A stretch of DNA of 18,717 nt from CAVPRW01 sp046727435 [NCBI: bacterium] (GTDB lineage: Bacteria > Tectomicrobia > Entotheonellia > J063). The notes under the pieces are model-generated. The model did not search any database. It worked only from the letters and a program-made list of their open reading frames with translations, and had not been told where the DNA came from. A program made the translations under genes and the position numbers. The stretch is taken from assembly GCA_046727435.1 (NCBI GenBank), contig JBKPCR010000486.1, positions 1-18,717 of the forward strand. The letters run 5' to 3'. This document shows, piece after piece, positions 7,050 to 14,528 of the stretch (positions within the stretch are counted from its first letter, which is position 1; each line of letters starts with the position of its first letter).

Positions 7050-7099
7050 ATCCCACCGGGAGCCACGGTAACCTGAGCCACAGTGAAAGGGGAAATCGT

Positions 7100-9166
7100 A
7101 TGGTGTTCAGTTGGCTGGTCAGTGTGGTCGCCCTCATCTTCGCAGGTTATCTGGCCAAATATGTGTTGCAGCAAGGCACTGGAACCGTCGAAATGCAACA
7201 GATCGCGGCAGCCATTCGGGAAGGGGCGGAGGCATTCTTGAAGCGGCAATACCGGACCATTGGTCTGATGACCTTGGGTTTAGCGGTGCTGATGTTCATC
7301 GTCTATGGGTTCGTGAAAGACTGGGACACCAGCGTCAAGATGACGTTTGCCTTCGTCCTGGGGGCTGTATGCTCGGCGCTCTCGGGATATATCGGGATGT
7401 ACATCTCGATTCGCGCCAATGTCCGCACGGCGCACGCCGCCCGCACCAGTATTGGTCAAGCCCTGGTGATCGCCCTGCGCGGCGGGGCAGTATCGGGCGT
7501 GACAGTCGTCGCCCTGAGCTTGCTTGGGGTCGGAGGATTGTATTACCTCTATGGCGGCATGAGCGATCCACAAAAAGTTCCCTTCCTGATCGTCGGCTAC
7601 GGTTTCGGAGCGAGTTTTGTCGCCTTATTCGCTCAGCTCGGGGGTGGCATTTATACCAAAGCCGCCGACGTCGGGGCCGACTTGGTGGGCAAAGTCGAAG
7701 CCGGCATTCCCGAAGACGATCCCCGCAATCCGGCGGTAGTCGCCGATCTGGTTGGCGACAACGTCGGCGATTGTGCCGGGCGCGGCGCCGACCTGTTTGA
7801 ATCCACCGCAGCCGAAAACATCGGTGCCATGATCCTCGGCGTGGCGTTATTTCCCACCTTTGGCATCCAGGGGATTATGTTCCCTCTGGTGGCGCGGGCG
7901 CTCGGTCTAATCGCTAGCATTATCGGCATCATGACGGTACGCGGGGCGGAGGATGAAGACCCCATGGCATCGCTGAACCGCGGCTACTACGTCGCCACCG
8001 GCTTGGCAACCGTTGGGTTCTTGCTGGCCACCTGGCAGATGCTTGGGGACTACTGGTTTTGGTTTTTCCTGGCAGGACTGACCGGCATCATCACCAGTCT
8101 GCTCTTCGTCTACATCACGGAGTACTACACGGAATCTCGCTACCGTCCGGTGCGCTCCATCGCCGAATCCTCGCAGACCGGTCCGGCCACCACAATTATC
8201 ACTGGCTTTGCCGTGGGTCTCGAATGCACCGCGTTGCCGACGCTGATCATCTCCATGGCGCTGATGTTTTCCTACTATTGTGGCATTTGGAGCGGGGTGA
8301 CCGATGCGCAGGGACATCCCATCGGTGGCCTCTACGGCACGGCGCTAGCGACCATGGGCATGCTGGCTACCTGCGGCTATATTCTTGCTATGGATACGTT
8401 CGGTCCCATCACCGACAACGCTGGCGGCATCATCGAAATGTCCCAGTCGGATGAGGAGGTTCGCAAGAAGACCGATCGGTTGGATGCCGTCGGTAACACC
8501 ACGAAGGCGCTGACCAAGGGGTACGCCATCGGCAGCGCAGCACTGGCGGCCTTTCTGTTGTTCTCTGCTTATATGGATGAAGTCACCAACCTGACGGGGC
8601 AAGTGTTCGCCGTCGTGAATCTGGCCAAAATTCACGTCTTCATCGGTGGCCTGTTAGGGGCGATGCTGGTCTTTCTGTTCAGCGCTCTGGCGATTCGCGC
8701 CGTTGGACGAGCCGCCTATTACGTGATCAATGAGGTGCGGCGCCAATTCCATGAAAACGCTGGCATCATGCGTGGCGAGATGAAACCTGACTATGCGCGT
8801 TGTGTCGATATCGTCACGGCCGGGGCGTTGCGCGAGATGGTCATGCCCGGGCTGCTAGCAGTAGGTATGCCGATCGCCGTCGGTCTGATCCTACGAGCCG
8901 AGGCGGTTGCAGCACTATTGATGGTGGGCACCATTACCGGTATTCTGTTGGCAACGCTGATGAATAACGGTGGTGGGGCATGGGACAATGCCAAGAAATA
9001 CATCGAAAGCGGCGTCTATGGTGGCAAGGGCTCGGAAACGCATAAAGCCGCCGTGGTTGGGGATACCGTCGGTGATCCCTTCAAGGACACCGCTGGGCCT
9101 TCGCTGCATGTCTTGATCAAATTACTTAGTACCATTACCTTGGTCATGGCGCCTTTGTTCATTTAA
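7100..9166 (+). CDS. hppA: Membrane-bound proton-pumping pyrophosphatase, K+-independent type
   Basis: A 688-residue integral membrane enzyme that hydrolyses PPi and pumps H+ across the cytoplasmic membrane, with about 16 hydrophobic helices. Core motifs are intact: [20 protein letters not shown], then [18 protein letters not shown] with RGADLFES (the Mg-PPi site), [14 protein letters not shown], and C-terminal [21 protein letters not shown]. In [13 protein letters not shown] the lysine (residue 469) and the threonine three residues later mark the K+-independent subfamily; K+-dependent enzymes have Ala at the lysine position. Start: GAAAGGGGAAA ends six bases before ATG 7100, and translation then begins with a hydrophobic helix ([18 protein letters not shown]); an in-frame ATG at 7043 would add a polar tail overlapping the leader inverted repeat. 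It converges on tatC with a 35-bp gap and no clear terminator. Confidence 0.96.
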   Translation: MVFSWLVSVVALIFAGYLAKYVLQQGTGTVEMQQIAAAIREGAEAFLKRQYRTIGLMTLGLAVLMFIVYGFVKDWDTSVKMTFAFVLGAVCSALSGYIGMYISIRANVRTAHAARTSIGQALVIALRGGAVSGVTVVALSLLGVGGLYYLYGGMSDPQKVPFLIVGYGFGASFVALFAQLGGGIYTKAADVGADLVGKVEAGIPEDDPRNPAVVADLVGDNVGDCAGRGADLFESTAAENIGAMILGVALFPTFGIQGIMFPLVARALGLIASIIGIMTVRGAEDEDPMASLNRGYYVATGLATVGFLLATWQMLGDYWFWFFLAGLTGIITSLLFVYITEYYTESRYRPVRSIAESSQTGPATTIITGFAVGLECTALPTLIISMALMFSYYCGIWSGVTDAQGHPIGGLYGTALATMGMLATCGYILAMDTFGPITDNAGGIIEMSQSDEEVRKKTDRLDAVGNTTKALTKGYAIGSAALAAFLLFSAYMDEVTNLTGQVFAVVNLAKIHVFIGGLLGAMLVFLFSALAIRAVGRAAYYVINEVRRQFHENAGIMRGEMKPDYARCVDIVTAGALREMVMPGLLAVGMPIAVGLILRAEAVAALLMVGTITGILLATLMNNGGGAWDNAKKYIESGVYGGKGSETHKAAVVGDTVGDPFKDTAGPSLHVLIKLLSTITLVMAPLFI

Positions 9167-9201
9167 CCTGCTCAGGCGTCTCCGAGGACGAAGGTGGCGA
9201 T

Positions 9202-9909
9202 CTAGGATTGCCTGCCTTTGCCGAACCAGCGCACGAGGAGAATGCTCACTTCATACAAAATCATCAATGGTCCCGCCAGGAGGGTAAGCGTGTAGGCATC
9301 AGTCGTCGGTGTAATAATCGCCGCAGCGGTCACGATCGCCAGGATGGCATAACGCCTATAGCGACTGAGCATTGGCGCGTTGACGATGCCTGCCTTGCCC
9401 AAGAGCAGCATGATCAACGGCATCTCGAAGAAGACACCGAAGGCGAAGGACATCATCAGCACGAAGGAGAAATACCGCTCGACCGAGAGTTGCGGCTCGG
9501 CCACCTGGCCACCAAAGCCCATCAGGAAGGTCAAGCCAAACGGCAGGACCAAGGCATAGCAGAGATAGGCTCCACCGATGAACAAAAACGAGGCAGCGAC
9601 CACAACCGGTACGGCATAACGGCGGCTATAAGGGGTGACATAAAACGCAAAAGCATCCCAGATGAGGAAGAAGATGACCGGCGCTAGGATGAAAACAGCC
9701 GCGCAAAATCCCAGCTTCACGTTGGTCAGGAAGGCCTCTCCGGGGGCATAGTAAACCAAAGGCACCTCATTGGGCTGCTGTAAGAGAGTGGCGATTAGGG
9801 GGGCCTGCCAATAGCCCAAGGCAGTCAACGCCCCGAGGAGGATGGCCAGGCGGATGAGTTTGGTGCGGAGATTTTCGACAGCCTCGACCAGCTTTTCTCG
9901 ATCGAGCAT
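9202..9909 (-). CDS. tatC: Sec-independent protein translocase TatC
   Basis: A 235-residue protein with six predicted membrane helices; TatC is the receptor of the twin-arginine translocase that exports folded proteins. Family features are the FVLMMSFAFGVFFEMPLIM segment with its conserved Phe and Glu, LSRYRRYAILAIVTAAAIITP and TPTTDAYTLTLLAGPLMILYE. The N-terminal cytoplasmic motif, usually HLxELRxRL, reads AVENLRTKL here, so the conserved Glu that contacts the twin-arginine signal is replaced by Asn, with a Glu one residue earlier. No tatA or tatB is nearby. The start has no strong Shine-Dalgarno site. The gene is divergent from the R3H ATPase across a 332-base intergenic region. Confidence 0.88.
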   Translation of the reverse strand: MLDREKLVEAVENLRTKLIRLAILLGALTALGYWQAPLIATLLQQPNEVPLVYYAPGEAFLTNVKLGFCAAVFILAPVIFFLIWDAFAFYVTPYSRRYAVPVVVAASFLFIGGAYLCYALVLPFGLTFLMGFGGQVAEPQLSVERYFSFVLMMSFAFGVFFEMPLIMLLLGKAGIVNAPMLSRYRRYAILAIVTAAAIITPTTDAYTLTLLAGPLMILYEVSILLVRWFGKGRQS

Positions 9910-10026
9910 ACGAAGTGCCCGGTCCTGCGATGCAGGGGATTGATGAGTTGCGGTGACGTGGCATAGCGCCGCTACTGGTCAAAGTAAGGGGGCGTATGAT
10001 GATCCCAATGCCCTCGGCTAGCCGTT

Positions 10027-10178
10027 CCACAGCAGAGCTGATCAGCTGTGGCGACCTCGGCGGCGATGCATGCCGACGCCGCGCTGGGGCAACCGGTTGG
10101 CGGCGTCTGGCGGATAACAGAAACCGTGAAAGCGGCTTCAGTATACGGAAAACCCGCCCCGTTTCCAAGGGGCTTTTC
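10027..10178 (+). promoter_or_regulatory. Hairpin-rich leader upstream of the R3H ATPase gene
   Basis: Three perfect stems follow one another in the 332-base divergent gap 9910-10241. CCACAGC/GCTGTGG (10027-10033 with 10045-10051) encloses the 12-bp palindrome AGCTGATCAGCT (10036-10047). GACGCCGC/GCGGCGTC (10075-10082 with 10100-10107) has CAACCGGTTG, itself palindromic, in its loop. GGAAAA/TTTTCC outside GCCCC/GGGGC (10148-10178) gives a terminator-like hairpin with TTTT after the inner stem. The last could be an attenuator 64 bases before the ATG. The region stays open in the frame of the gene, but the translation is arginine-rich and not protein-like. I recognise no riboswitch class. Confidence 0.4.
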
Positions 10179-10241
10179 CCGCGGCCCAGCCAAAAGCGAC
10201 GGCGACGACGAATGGCGCCCGGCTATACCTGGAGATGGTTC

Positions 10242-11807
10242 ATGACCACACCCCATGCCAGCCAGCATGAATCGATCACGGATGATATCGATTTATTGCT
10301 CGACATTCTTCCTCCGGATATCCGTGAGTGGCTAGAGCGCCAGAACGAGATCGAGAATCTTCTTGAAATCATCTGCGATCTCGGCCGTGCTCCTGAGGCA
10401 CGTTATCCCGCCAAATCCCAGGTGATGCCCTCTCGTCTGGCTACACCGGAGGATCTCGAGTATGTCACGCGTCGGGTGGGAGCCTTTGGCAAGGATAACC
10501 GAGCGGGGATCGAGCGCACGCTGCATCGCATCTCAGCTATCCGCAATCGCCGTGGAGCCATCGTCGGGCTGACGTGCCGGGTCGGGCGGGCCGTGTATGG
10601 CACCATTGATATCATTCGTGATGTGGTGGAGAGCGGCAAGAGCGTCCTACTGCTGGGTCGGCCGGGTGTCGGGAAGACGACCAAATGTCGCGAGGTGGCA
10701 CGCGTCCTGAGCGAAGAGTTTGGAAAGCGGGTGATCGTTGTCGATACGTCCAATGAAATCGCAGGCGATGGAGACATTCCCCATCCAGGCATTGGTCGGG
10801 CGCGGCGAATGCAAGTGCCCGCCCCTGAGCTGCAGCATGCGCTGATGATCGAGGCGGTGGAAAACCACATGCCAGAGGTGATCGTCATCGATGAGATCGG
10901 CACCCAGGAGGATGCCTTTGCGGCCCGCACGATCGCTGAGCGTGGCGTACAACTGGTGGCGACCGCCCACGGCAATACGCTTGATCGCCTGTTGTTGAAT
11001 CCCACCCTGTCGGATATCATCGGCGGTATTCAGGCGGTCACTCTTAGCGATGAAGAGGCCCGCCGCCGCAAGACGCAGAAGACCGTGCTGGAACGCAAGG
11101 CACCACCCACCTTCGAGGTGGTGATCGAAATCCTCGAAGTCGAGAAGCTGGCCGTGCACCATGAGGTCGCTGCGGCAGTGGACCAAACCTTGCGCGGCAT
11201 GGCACCCAAGCCAGAGATCCGCATTCAAACACCCGAGGGCACCATCGAGGTCATTCAGCCCGCACAGGATGGCGCGGAGCCTGTGGCCGTGGCGCCTGCT
11301 GACCTTCAGCCGCCAGCTGTCGCTCAGGCAGCCGCCGCTCCCCCGCCGCAGACGATGCGCTTGTACCCGTACGGTGTCGACCGTCGTCGCCTTGAACGGG
11401 GTCTCCAGGAATTGGGGGTGGAGGCCACCCTAACGCGGGATTTTCGTGAGGCCGATGCGATTCTGTATCTTAAGGCCCACTCGCGCCGTCAGGAGGGCCG
11501 CATGCGCGAATTGCTGACCGCAAACCTCCCCTGCTATGTCGTGAAAAGTAATACATACGCCCAGATCTTAAGCACGCTTCGCGATATCTTCCCGACACGA
11601 CATCAACGCCCCTCCGAAGAAGTCAAAGCCGTGCAAGAAGCCGAGGAGGGTGTCTATCGCGTCCTGGCAGGCGATGAGTCTGCTGAACTGTATCCGCAGC
11701 GGCGGTACATTCGGCGCTTACAGCACGCCCTGGCCGCCAGGTACGGACTGCGCTCGGAAAGCTGGGGAGCTGAGCCGCAGCGACGCGTCCGAATCTTTCG
11801 TCCCTAG
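10242..11807 (+). CDS. R3H domain-containing AAA-type ATPase (Ycf45/SpoIIIAA-like)
   Basis: A 521-residue cytoplasmic P-loop ATPase with a C-terminal nucleic-acid-binding domain. The N-terminal ~110 residues contain ILPPDIREWL and an RIG-like ssNucleic-acid segment. The ATPase core has Walker A GRPGVGKTT (139-147), VVDTSNEIAGDGDIPHPGIG, Walker B VIVIDEIG (213-220) and an ATAHGNTL sensor. A Pro/Ala/Gln-rich linker follows (~345-370). A second globular part (RLYPYGVDRRRLERGL onward) leads to the R3H domain at the end, where RRLQH supplies the R-x3-H signature within RRYIRRLQHALAARYGL. This architecture matches chloroplast/cyanobacterial Ycf45 and related proteins of unknown role, presumed to act on RNA or single-stranded DNA. 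Start: GGAG at 10231-10234, seven bases before ATG 10242; upstream in-frame ATGs lie in the structured leader. It forms an operon with the next gene. Confidence 0.88.
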   Translation: MTTPHASQHESITDDIDLLLDILPPDIREWLERQNEIENLLEIICDLGRAPEARYPAKSQVMPSRLATPEDLEYVTRRVGAFGKDNRAGIERTLHRISAIRNRRGAIVGLTCRVGRAVYGTIDIIRDVVESGKSVLLLGRPGVGKTTKCREVARVLSEEFGKRVIVVDTSNEIAGDGDIPHPGIGRARRMQVPAPELQHALMIEAVENHMPEVIVIDEIGTQEDAFAARTIAERGVQLVATAHGNTLDRLLLNPTLSDIIGGIQAVTLSDEEARRRKTQKTVLERKAPPTFEVVIEILEVEKLAVHHEVAAAVDQTLRGMAPKPEIRIQTPEGTIEVIQPAQDGAEPVAVAPADLQPPAVAQAAAAPPPQTMRLYPYGVDRRRLERGLQELGVEATLTRDFREADAILYLKAHSRRQEGRMRELLTANLPCYVVKSNTYAQILSTLRDIFPTRHQRPSEEVKAVQEAEEGVYRVLAGDESAELYPQRRYIRRLQHALAARYGLRSESWGAEPQRRVRIFRP

Positions 11808-11822
11808 AAGGAGAATATCATC

Positions 11823-12161
11823 ATGGCCGAAGGCATGAAAAGTGCCCTGGAGTTAGCGCTCGAACGCACCGATCACGTTCGCAAAGCGATTCGTGATGAG
11901 GGCCTAGCCCTCACCGACGCACAGCGTGAGCAATTGGCCGAGATTGAACGGGAGTATAATGCCAAAATCGCCGAAAAGGATGTGATGCTCCAAACCGAAA
12001 TGCGACAGCTGTTGATGCAGTACCCACCGGCTGAGGTCGTGCCGGTGATCGAACAGCTTCGCGACAAGTTCATCGATGAGAAACGCAAGTTGACAGAGGA
12101 GAGGAATGAGAAGGCCGCACGTATTCGTCAGGTCCACCAAACTGAAGCGGACAAGTCATGA
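11823..12161 (+). CDS. Small charged helical protein, hypothetical
   Basis: A 112-residue protein I do not recognise. It is rich in Glu, Lys, Arg, Gln and Ala with almost no glycine, and reads as long amphipathic helices or a coiled coil: LELALERTDHVRKAIRDEGL, then AQREQLAEIEREYNAKIAEK and FIDEKRKLTEERNEKAARIR. A central LMQYPPAEVVPVIEQLRDK breaks the helix. There is no signal peptide or membrane segment. AAGGAGA lies eight bases before ATG 11823, a strong ribosome site, and the gap to the R3H ATPase stop is 15 bases, so the two are co-transcribed. Inference: a partner or adaptor of the ATPase. Confidence 0.8.
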   Translation: MAEGMKSALELALERTDHVRKAIRDEGLALTDAQREQLAEIEREYNAKIAEKDVMLQTEMRQLLMQYPPAEVVPVIEQLRDKFIDEKRKLTEERNEKAARIRQVHQTEADKS

Positions 12162-12292
12162 ACGGCAGCGCAACCATCTCTGAACACACAGGAGAAAGTG
12201 GTGGGATAGATCCCGTGGATGAGAGCGACGAGGTGTTGCGAATAAGCCTGTCAGCAGCGGGGTATGCACATGTCGTTGATGCCTTGACATAA
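12158..12292 (+). CDS. Possible 44-residue ORF coupled to the preceding gene
   Basis: ATG 12158 overlaps the previous stop in the arrangement ATGA, typical of translational coupling, and opens 44 codons ending in TAA at 12290-12292. The peptide is acidic at first (SGGIDPVDESDEV) and ends LRISLSAAGYAHVVDALT, which looks like a short amphipathic helix. There is no independent Shine-Dalgarno site and I recognise no family. It may be a genuine microprotein, or a chance ORF before the AT-rich region that follows. Confidence 0.3.
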   Translation: MNGSATISEHTGESGGIDPVDESDEVLRISLSAAGYAHVVDALT

Positions 12293-12330
12293 GCTAGGCT
12301 TAATTATAAGCTTACAAAGTTAGTTAAGCC
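12284..12330 (+). promoter_or_regulatory. AT-rich promoter-like region with inverted repeat
   Basis: A perfect TTGACA (12284-12289) is followed by TATAAG (12305-12310) at a short 15-base spacing, or TAAGCT (12307-12312) at 17. The inverted repeat GGCTTAA/TTAAGCC (12297-12303 with 12324-12330) encloses the palindrome TAAGCTTA (12307-12314). This could be the promoter and operator of the exported metallo-beta-lactamase-fold gene about 210 bases on. The -10 match is imperfect. The rest of the gap to 12543 shows no other feature. Confidence 0.35.
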
Positions 12331-12543
12331 AGTGACGATACATTGCCAATAGGTGTTGATCGAGGGGGGCACGTCGGCCTGTACCTCCGATATTGAGAAG
12401 GAACAGGTGGCGGTGACAGGATGGCATACGATGATATACAAGGATCGGTCATCGAGAATGGAGGAGAACTCACCACATGTATTCGTTTTTCTGCTTCGTC
12501 TAAGAGGAGAGGAGCGGGGTATCGGTTATCAAGGCAAGTACCT

Positions 12544-13392
12544 ATGCCGGGGAGCGTTGTTCGTGCTCAGAGGATCTCTTCCCTGCGCATAGCCGGGCTG
12601 ATCATCCTGGCATTCACCAGCCTCGCCGGCTTCGCCATGGCGGCTGAGAGTCTATGCGAGCCTGGATTCGTACGCGGGCCTGGGTCAAGCCCGCGAGCCA
12701 TCCCGGTGGCGGCCAGCAACCTGGACACAACCCCGCGTCTGGTGACGATTCAGTGGCTTGGACACTCCAGCTTTCTGATCACCACGCCGGGAGGCACTGC
12801 AGCACTGACGGACCCGCACCCCCGGCATGCATCCCCCACGGTGCCAGACATTGTTACCATTAGTAATGAGCATCCTACCCATAATCAAGCGCGGACAGTT
12901 CCCGGTAGCGCCCGGGTGTTGCGGGGGCGAACACTCGAGGGGGACTGGATCGAGGTCGATGTCATCGTCGGCGATCTTTCCATCAAGAGTTTGCCAAGCT
13001 CTGGCGGCAACGCCATCGACATCCCAGTGCAGAATACGATTTTCGTGTTTCGCACGGAAGGCCTCTGCATCGTGCATTTGGGCAATCTCAGGCGTCCATT
13101 GAACGAGGCACAACGGCAACGCCTCGGCCGCCCCGATGTCCTGATGATCCCGATCGACGGGCAGTGGACGCTGGCATATGATCAGATCGCTGTTACGATC
13201 ACGCAACTAAAACCTGCGCTAGTGCTCCCCATGCACTACGATTTTCCCGAACATGCGCGGCTCTTCATACAATTTCTTAAGGAGACGGTGCCGGTACGGA
13301 CTATGATCGAGACCGTGCTGAAGCTTACACGGGCCACCTTGCCAGGTGCCAGCGAAGTGATGGTGCTGGGCTACCGTGAGGGTGATCGCTAG
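12544..13392 (+). CDS. Exported metallo-beta-lactamase-fold protein with degraded metal site
   Basis: A 282-residue protein related to the UPF0173-type MBL-fold hydrolases. From the chosen start it has a signal peptide: basic VVRAQRISSLR, then hydrophobic IAGLIILAFTSLAGFAMA with likely cleavage after AMA (residue 33). The MBL core is visible in VTIQWLGHSSFLITTPGG, DPHPRH, the ISNEHPTHN segment, FRTEGLCIVHLGN, DVLMIPIDG and KPALVLPMHYDF. The HxHxDH metal motif reads NEHPTH, and the usual HxGD later reads HLGN, so several zinc ligands are changed while the last His (PMHY) is kept. It may be catalytically impaired or use one metal. Start: ATG 12544 has only a weak AAGGCA upstream; ATG 12421 is an alternative but its extra 41 residues would bury the signal peptide. 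A related start further in cannot be excluded. Confidence 0.75.
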   Translation: MPGSVVRAQRISSLRIAGLIILAFTSLAGFAMAAESLCEPGFVRGPGSSPRAIPVAASNLDTTPRLVTIQWLGHSSFLITTPGGTAALTDPHPRHASPTVPDIVTISNEHPTHNQARTVPGSARVLRGRTLEGDWIEVDVIVGDLSIKSLPSSGGNAIDIPVQNTIFVFRTEGLCIVHLGNLRRPLNEAQRQRLGRPDVLMIPIDGQWTLAYDQIAVTITQLKPALVLPMHYDFPEHARLFIQFLKETVPVRTMIETVLKLTRATLPGASEVMVLGYREGDR

Positions 13393-13477
13393 CTGACGGA
13401 CCGGAGCCAGGCATATACCTCTGTAGAAACCGGGCAAGAGCACAATCTACTACAGCTGAGAAAAAAGGAACGCTGCT

Positions 13478-13936
13478 ATGCCGAAAGTCCTGCAGATCAA
13501 AGCGGAGCCTCTCACCGCTGACGCCTTCCACCCATTTGGTCAGGTCATAGGGATGGATACAGTGCGGATGAAGATCGTCAACGACCGGTTCCGCATGGGT
13601 ATTATCAACATTAAATGCCAGCTCCCCATCACCCGTTTAAATCGACACATCAAGAGCACCCAGGCACTCATCCCATTGGGCGGCAAAGCGTGTTTGGTGG
13701 TGGTGGCCCCACCCACGGTCGATCTGGACAGTCCGGAACACCTTAAACAGGTGAAAGCCTTTATTGATGATGGGAGTTATGGCGTCAATATTGATTTGGG
13801 CACCTGGCATATGGCCCTCTTGCCATTAGGTTCTGAGATAAGCCTGGTCAATATTCAGGGCGAACATTCTGGCGCAGATACAGATGAGCGCTCGTTCGAG
13901 GAAACACTTAATACGGTGATTGCGATCGTTCTGTAA
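13478..13936 (+). CDS. Ureidoglycolate lyase family protein (AllA-like)
   Basis: A 152-residue cytoplasmic protein of the AllA family, whose members release glyoxylate and urea from ureidoglycolate in allantoin degradation. Visible features are ADAFHPFGQVIG at the N-terminus, TRLNRHIKSTQALIPLGG (the family's RH and Q-A-x-x-P-L pattern), LVVVAPP, VKAFIDDGSYGVNIDLGTWH and MALLPLG. The length is close to the usual ~160 residues. ATG 13478 has AAAAGGAA seven bases upstream. No other purine or allantoin gene is nearby, and AllA-fold proteins also occur as general small-molecule lyases, so the exact substrate is not proven. It is 85 bases after the metallo-beta-lactamase-fold gene and may share its transcript. 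Confidence 0.75.
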   Translation: MPKVLQIKAEPLTADAFHPFGQVIGMDTVRMKIVNDRFRMGIINIKCQLPITRLNRHIKSTQALIPLGGKACLVVVAPPTVDLDSPEHLKQVKAFIDDGSYGVNIDLGTWHMALLPLGSEISLVNIQGEHSGADTDERSFEETLNTVIAIVL

Positions 13937-14002
13937 GCTCTGTTAGGTGGTTCTGTACGAATTTCCCTGAAGAGAGATGCACCATACGCCAAATTTCATA
14001 CT

Positions 14003-14525
14003 ATGATGGCAGGCAACCAGGTTTCCGCCGGGTAGGTCACTGGGCTTTGGCATGTATGCTCATCCTGGGACTGGGGCTCATGCCTCTCGGTTCTGCAGCC
14101 CGCATGCGGGTGAGCAGCCTCAGCAGGGTGGCATCATTGTCTGGGCCGTACATGAGAATATGCCGACCTTCGACATCCATCATTTGGCGGGGATATGAAG
14201 AAGCGTGAGGCCGAGGCCAAGTGCCTGCTCGCACAGGCGGGATATGCTAAACGCCTGGAGGTGAAACGGAAAATACTACAATCCCGAGTGCGACAAACTT
14301 TTCGAGGAGCAGAATCGCGTGTTCGATGTCGAGAAGCGAGCGGAAATTACCCGGAAGATGGAGCGTCTCCTGCTCGAAGACCTCCCCGACGATCGCCGCC
14401 ATTACTGGAAACCGTCCATGGGCTACTCGAATCGGGTGCAGAATTGGCCCCCACTTTTGGGCATGACAGTGTATGATTACGGCATATTCGAACAGGTCTG
14501 GTGCCAAGACGGCCGGTGTATGTGA
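14003..14525 (+). pseudogene. Decayed peptide/nickel ABC transporter substrate-binding protein gene
   Basis: Four pieces of one solute-binding protein (SBP_bac_5 type) lie in order but in different frames. ATG 14003 opens ten codons to a stop; frame 1 (about 14026-14115) encodes a signal peptide with WALACMLILGLGLMPLGSAA; frame 0 (14118-14195) encodes the mature N-terminus PQQGGIIVWAVHENMPTFDI and stops at TGA 14196; frame 2 (from 14195) encodes KKREAEAKCLLAQAGYA, normally found late in the protein; frame 0 again (14262-14525) encodes the C-terminus YYNPECDKLFEEQN through RRHYWKPSMGYSNRVQNWPP. An intact protein has about 500 or more residues, so most of the middle is deleted in at least two places and at least two frameshifts are present. 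Its stop is three bases before the permease gene, the normal operon position. No functional product is expected. Confidence 0.78.
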
Positions 14526-14528
14526 GCT

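Noticed and set aside
7111-7800. 229-codon ORF overlapping hppA in another frame
   Set aside because: It is an arginine-rich shadow of the pyrophosphatase gene.
9167-9201. Bidirectional terminator between hppA and tatC
   Set aside because: The 35-base gap has no stable stem followed by a T-run on either strand.
9996-10241. N-terminal extension of the R3H ATPase to an upstream ATG
   Set aside because: The extra 82 residues are low-complexity and arginine-rich, overlap the tandem hairpins and lack a ribosome site; ATG 10242 has GGAG at the right distance.
12421-12543. Upstream start for the metallo-beta-lactamase-fold gene
   Set aside because: It would place 41 polar residues before a clear signal peptide, and its ribosome site is poor.
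14037-14234. Minus-strand ORF of 65 codons
   Set aside because: It is antisense to the signal-peptide and N-terminal fragments of the binding-protein pseudogene, which explain the sequence better.
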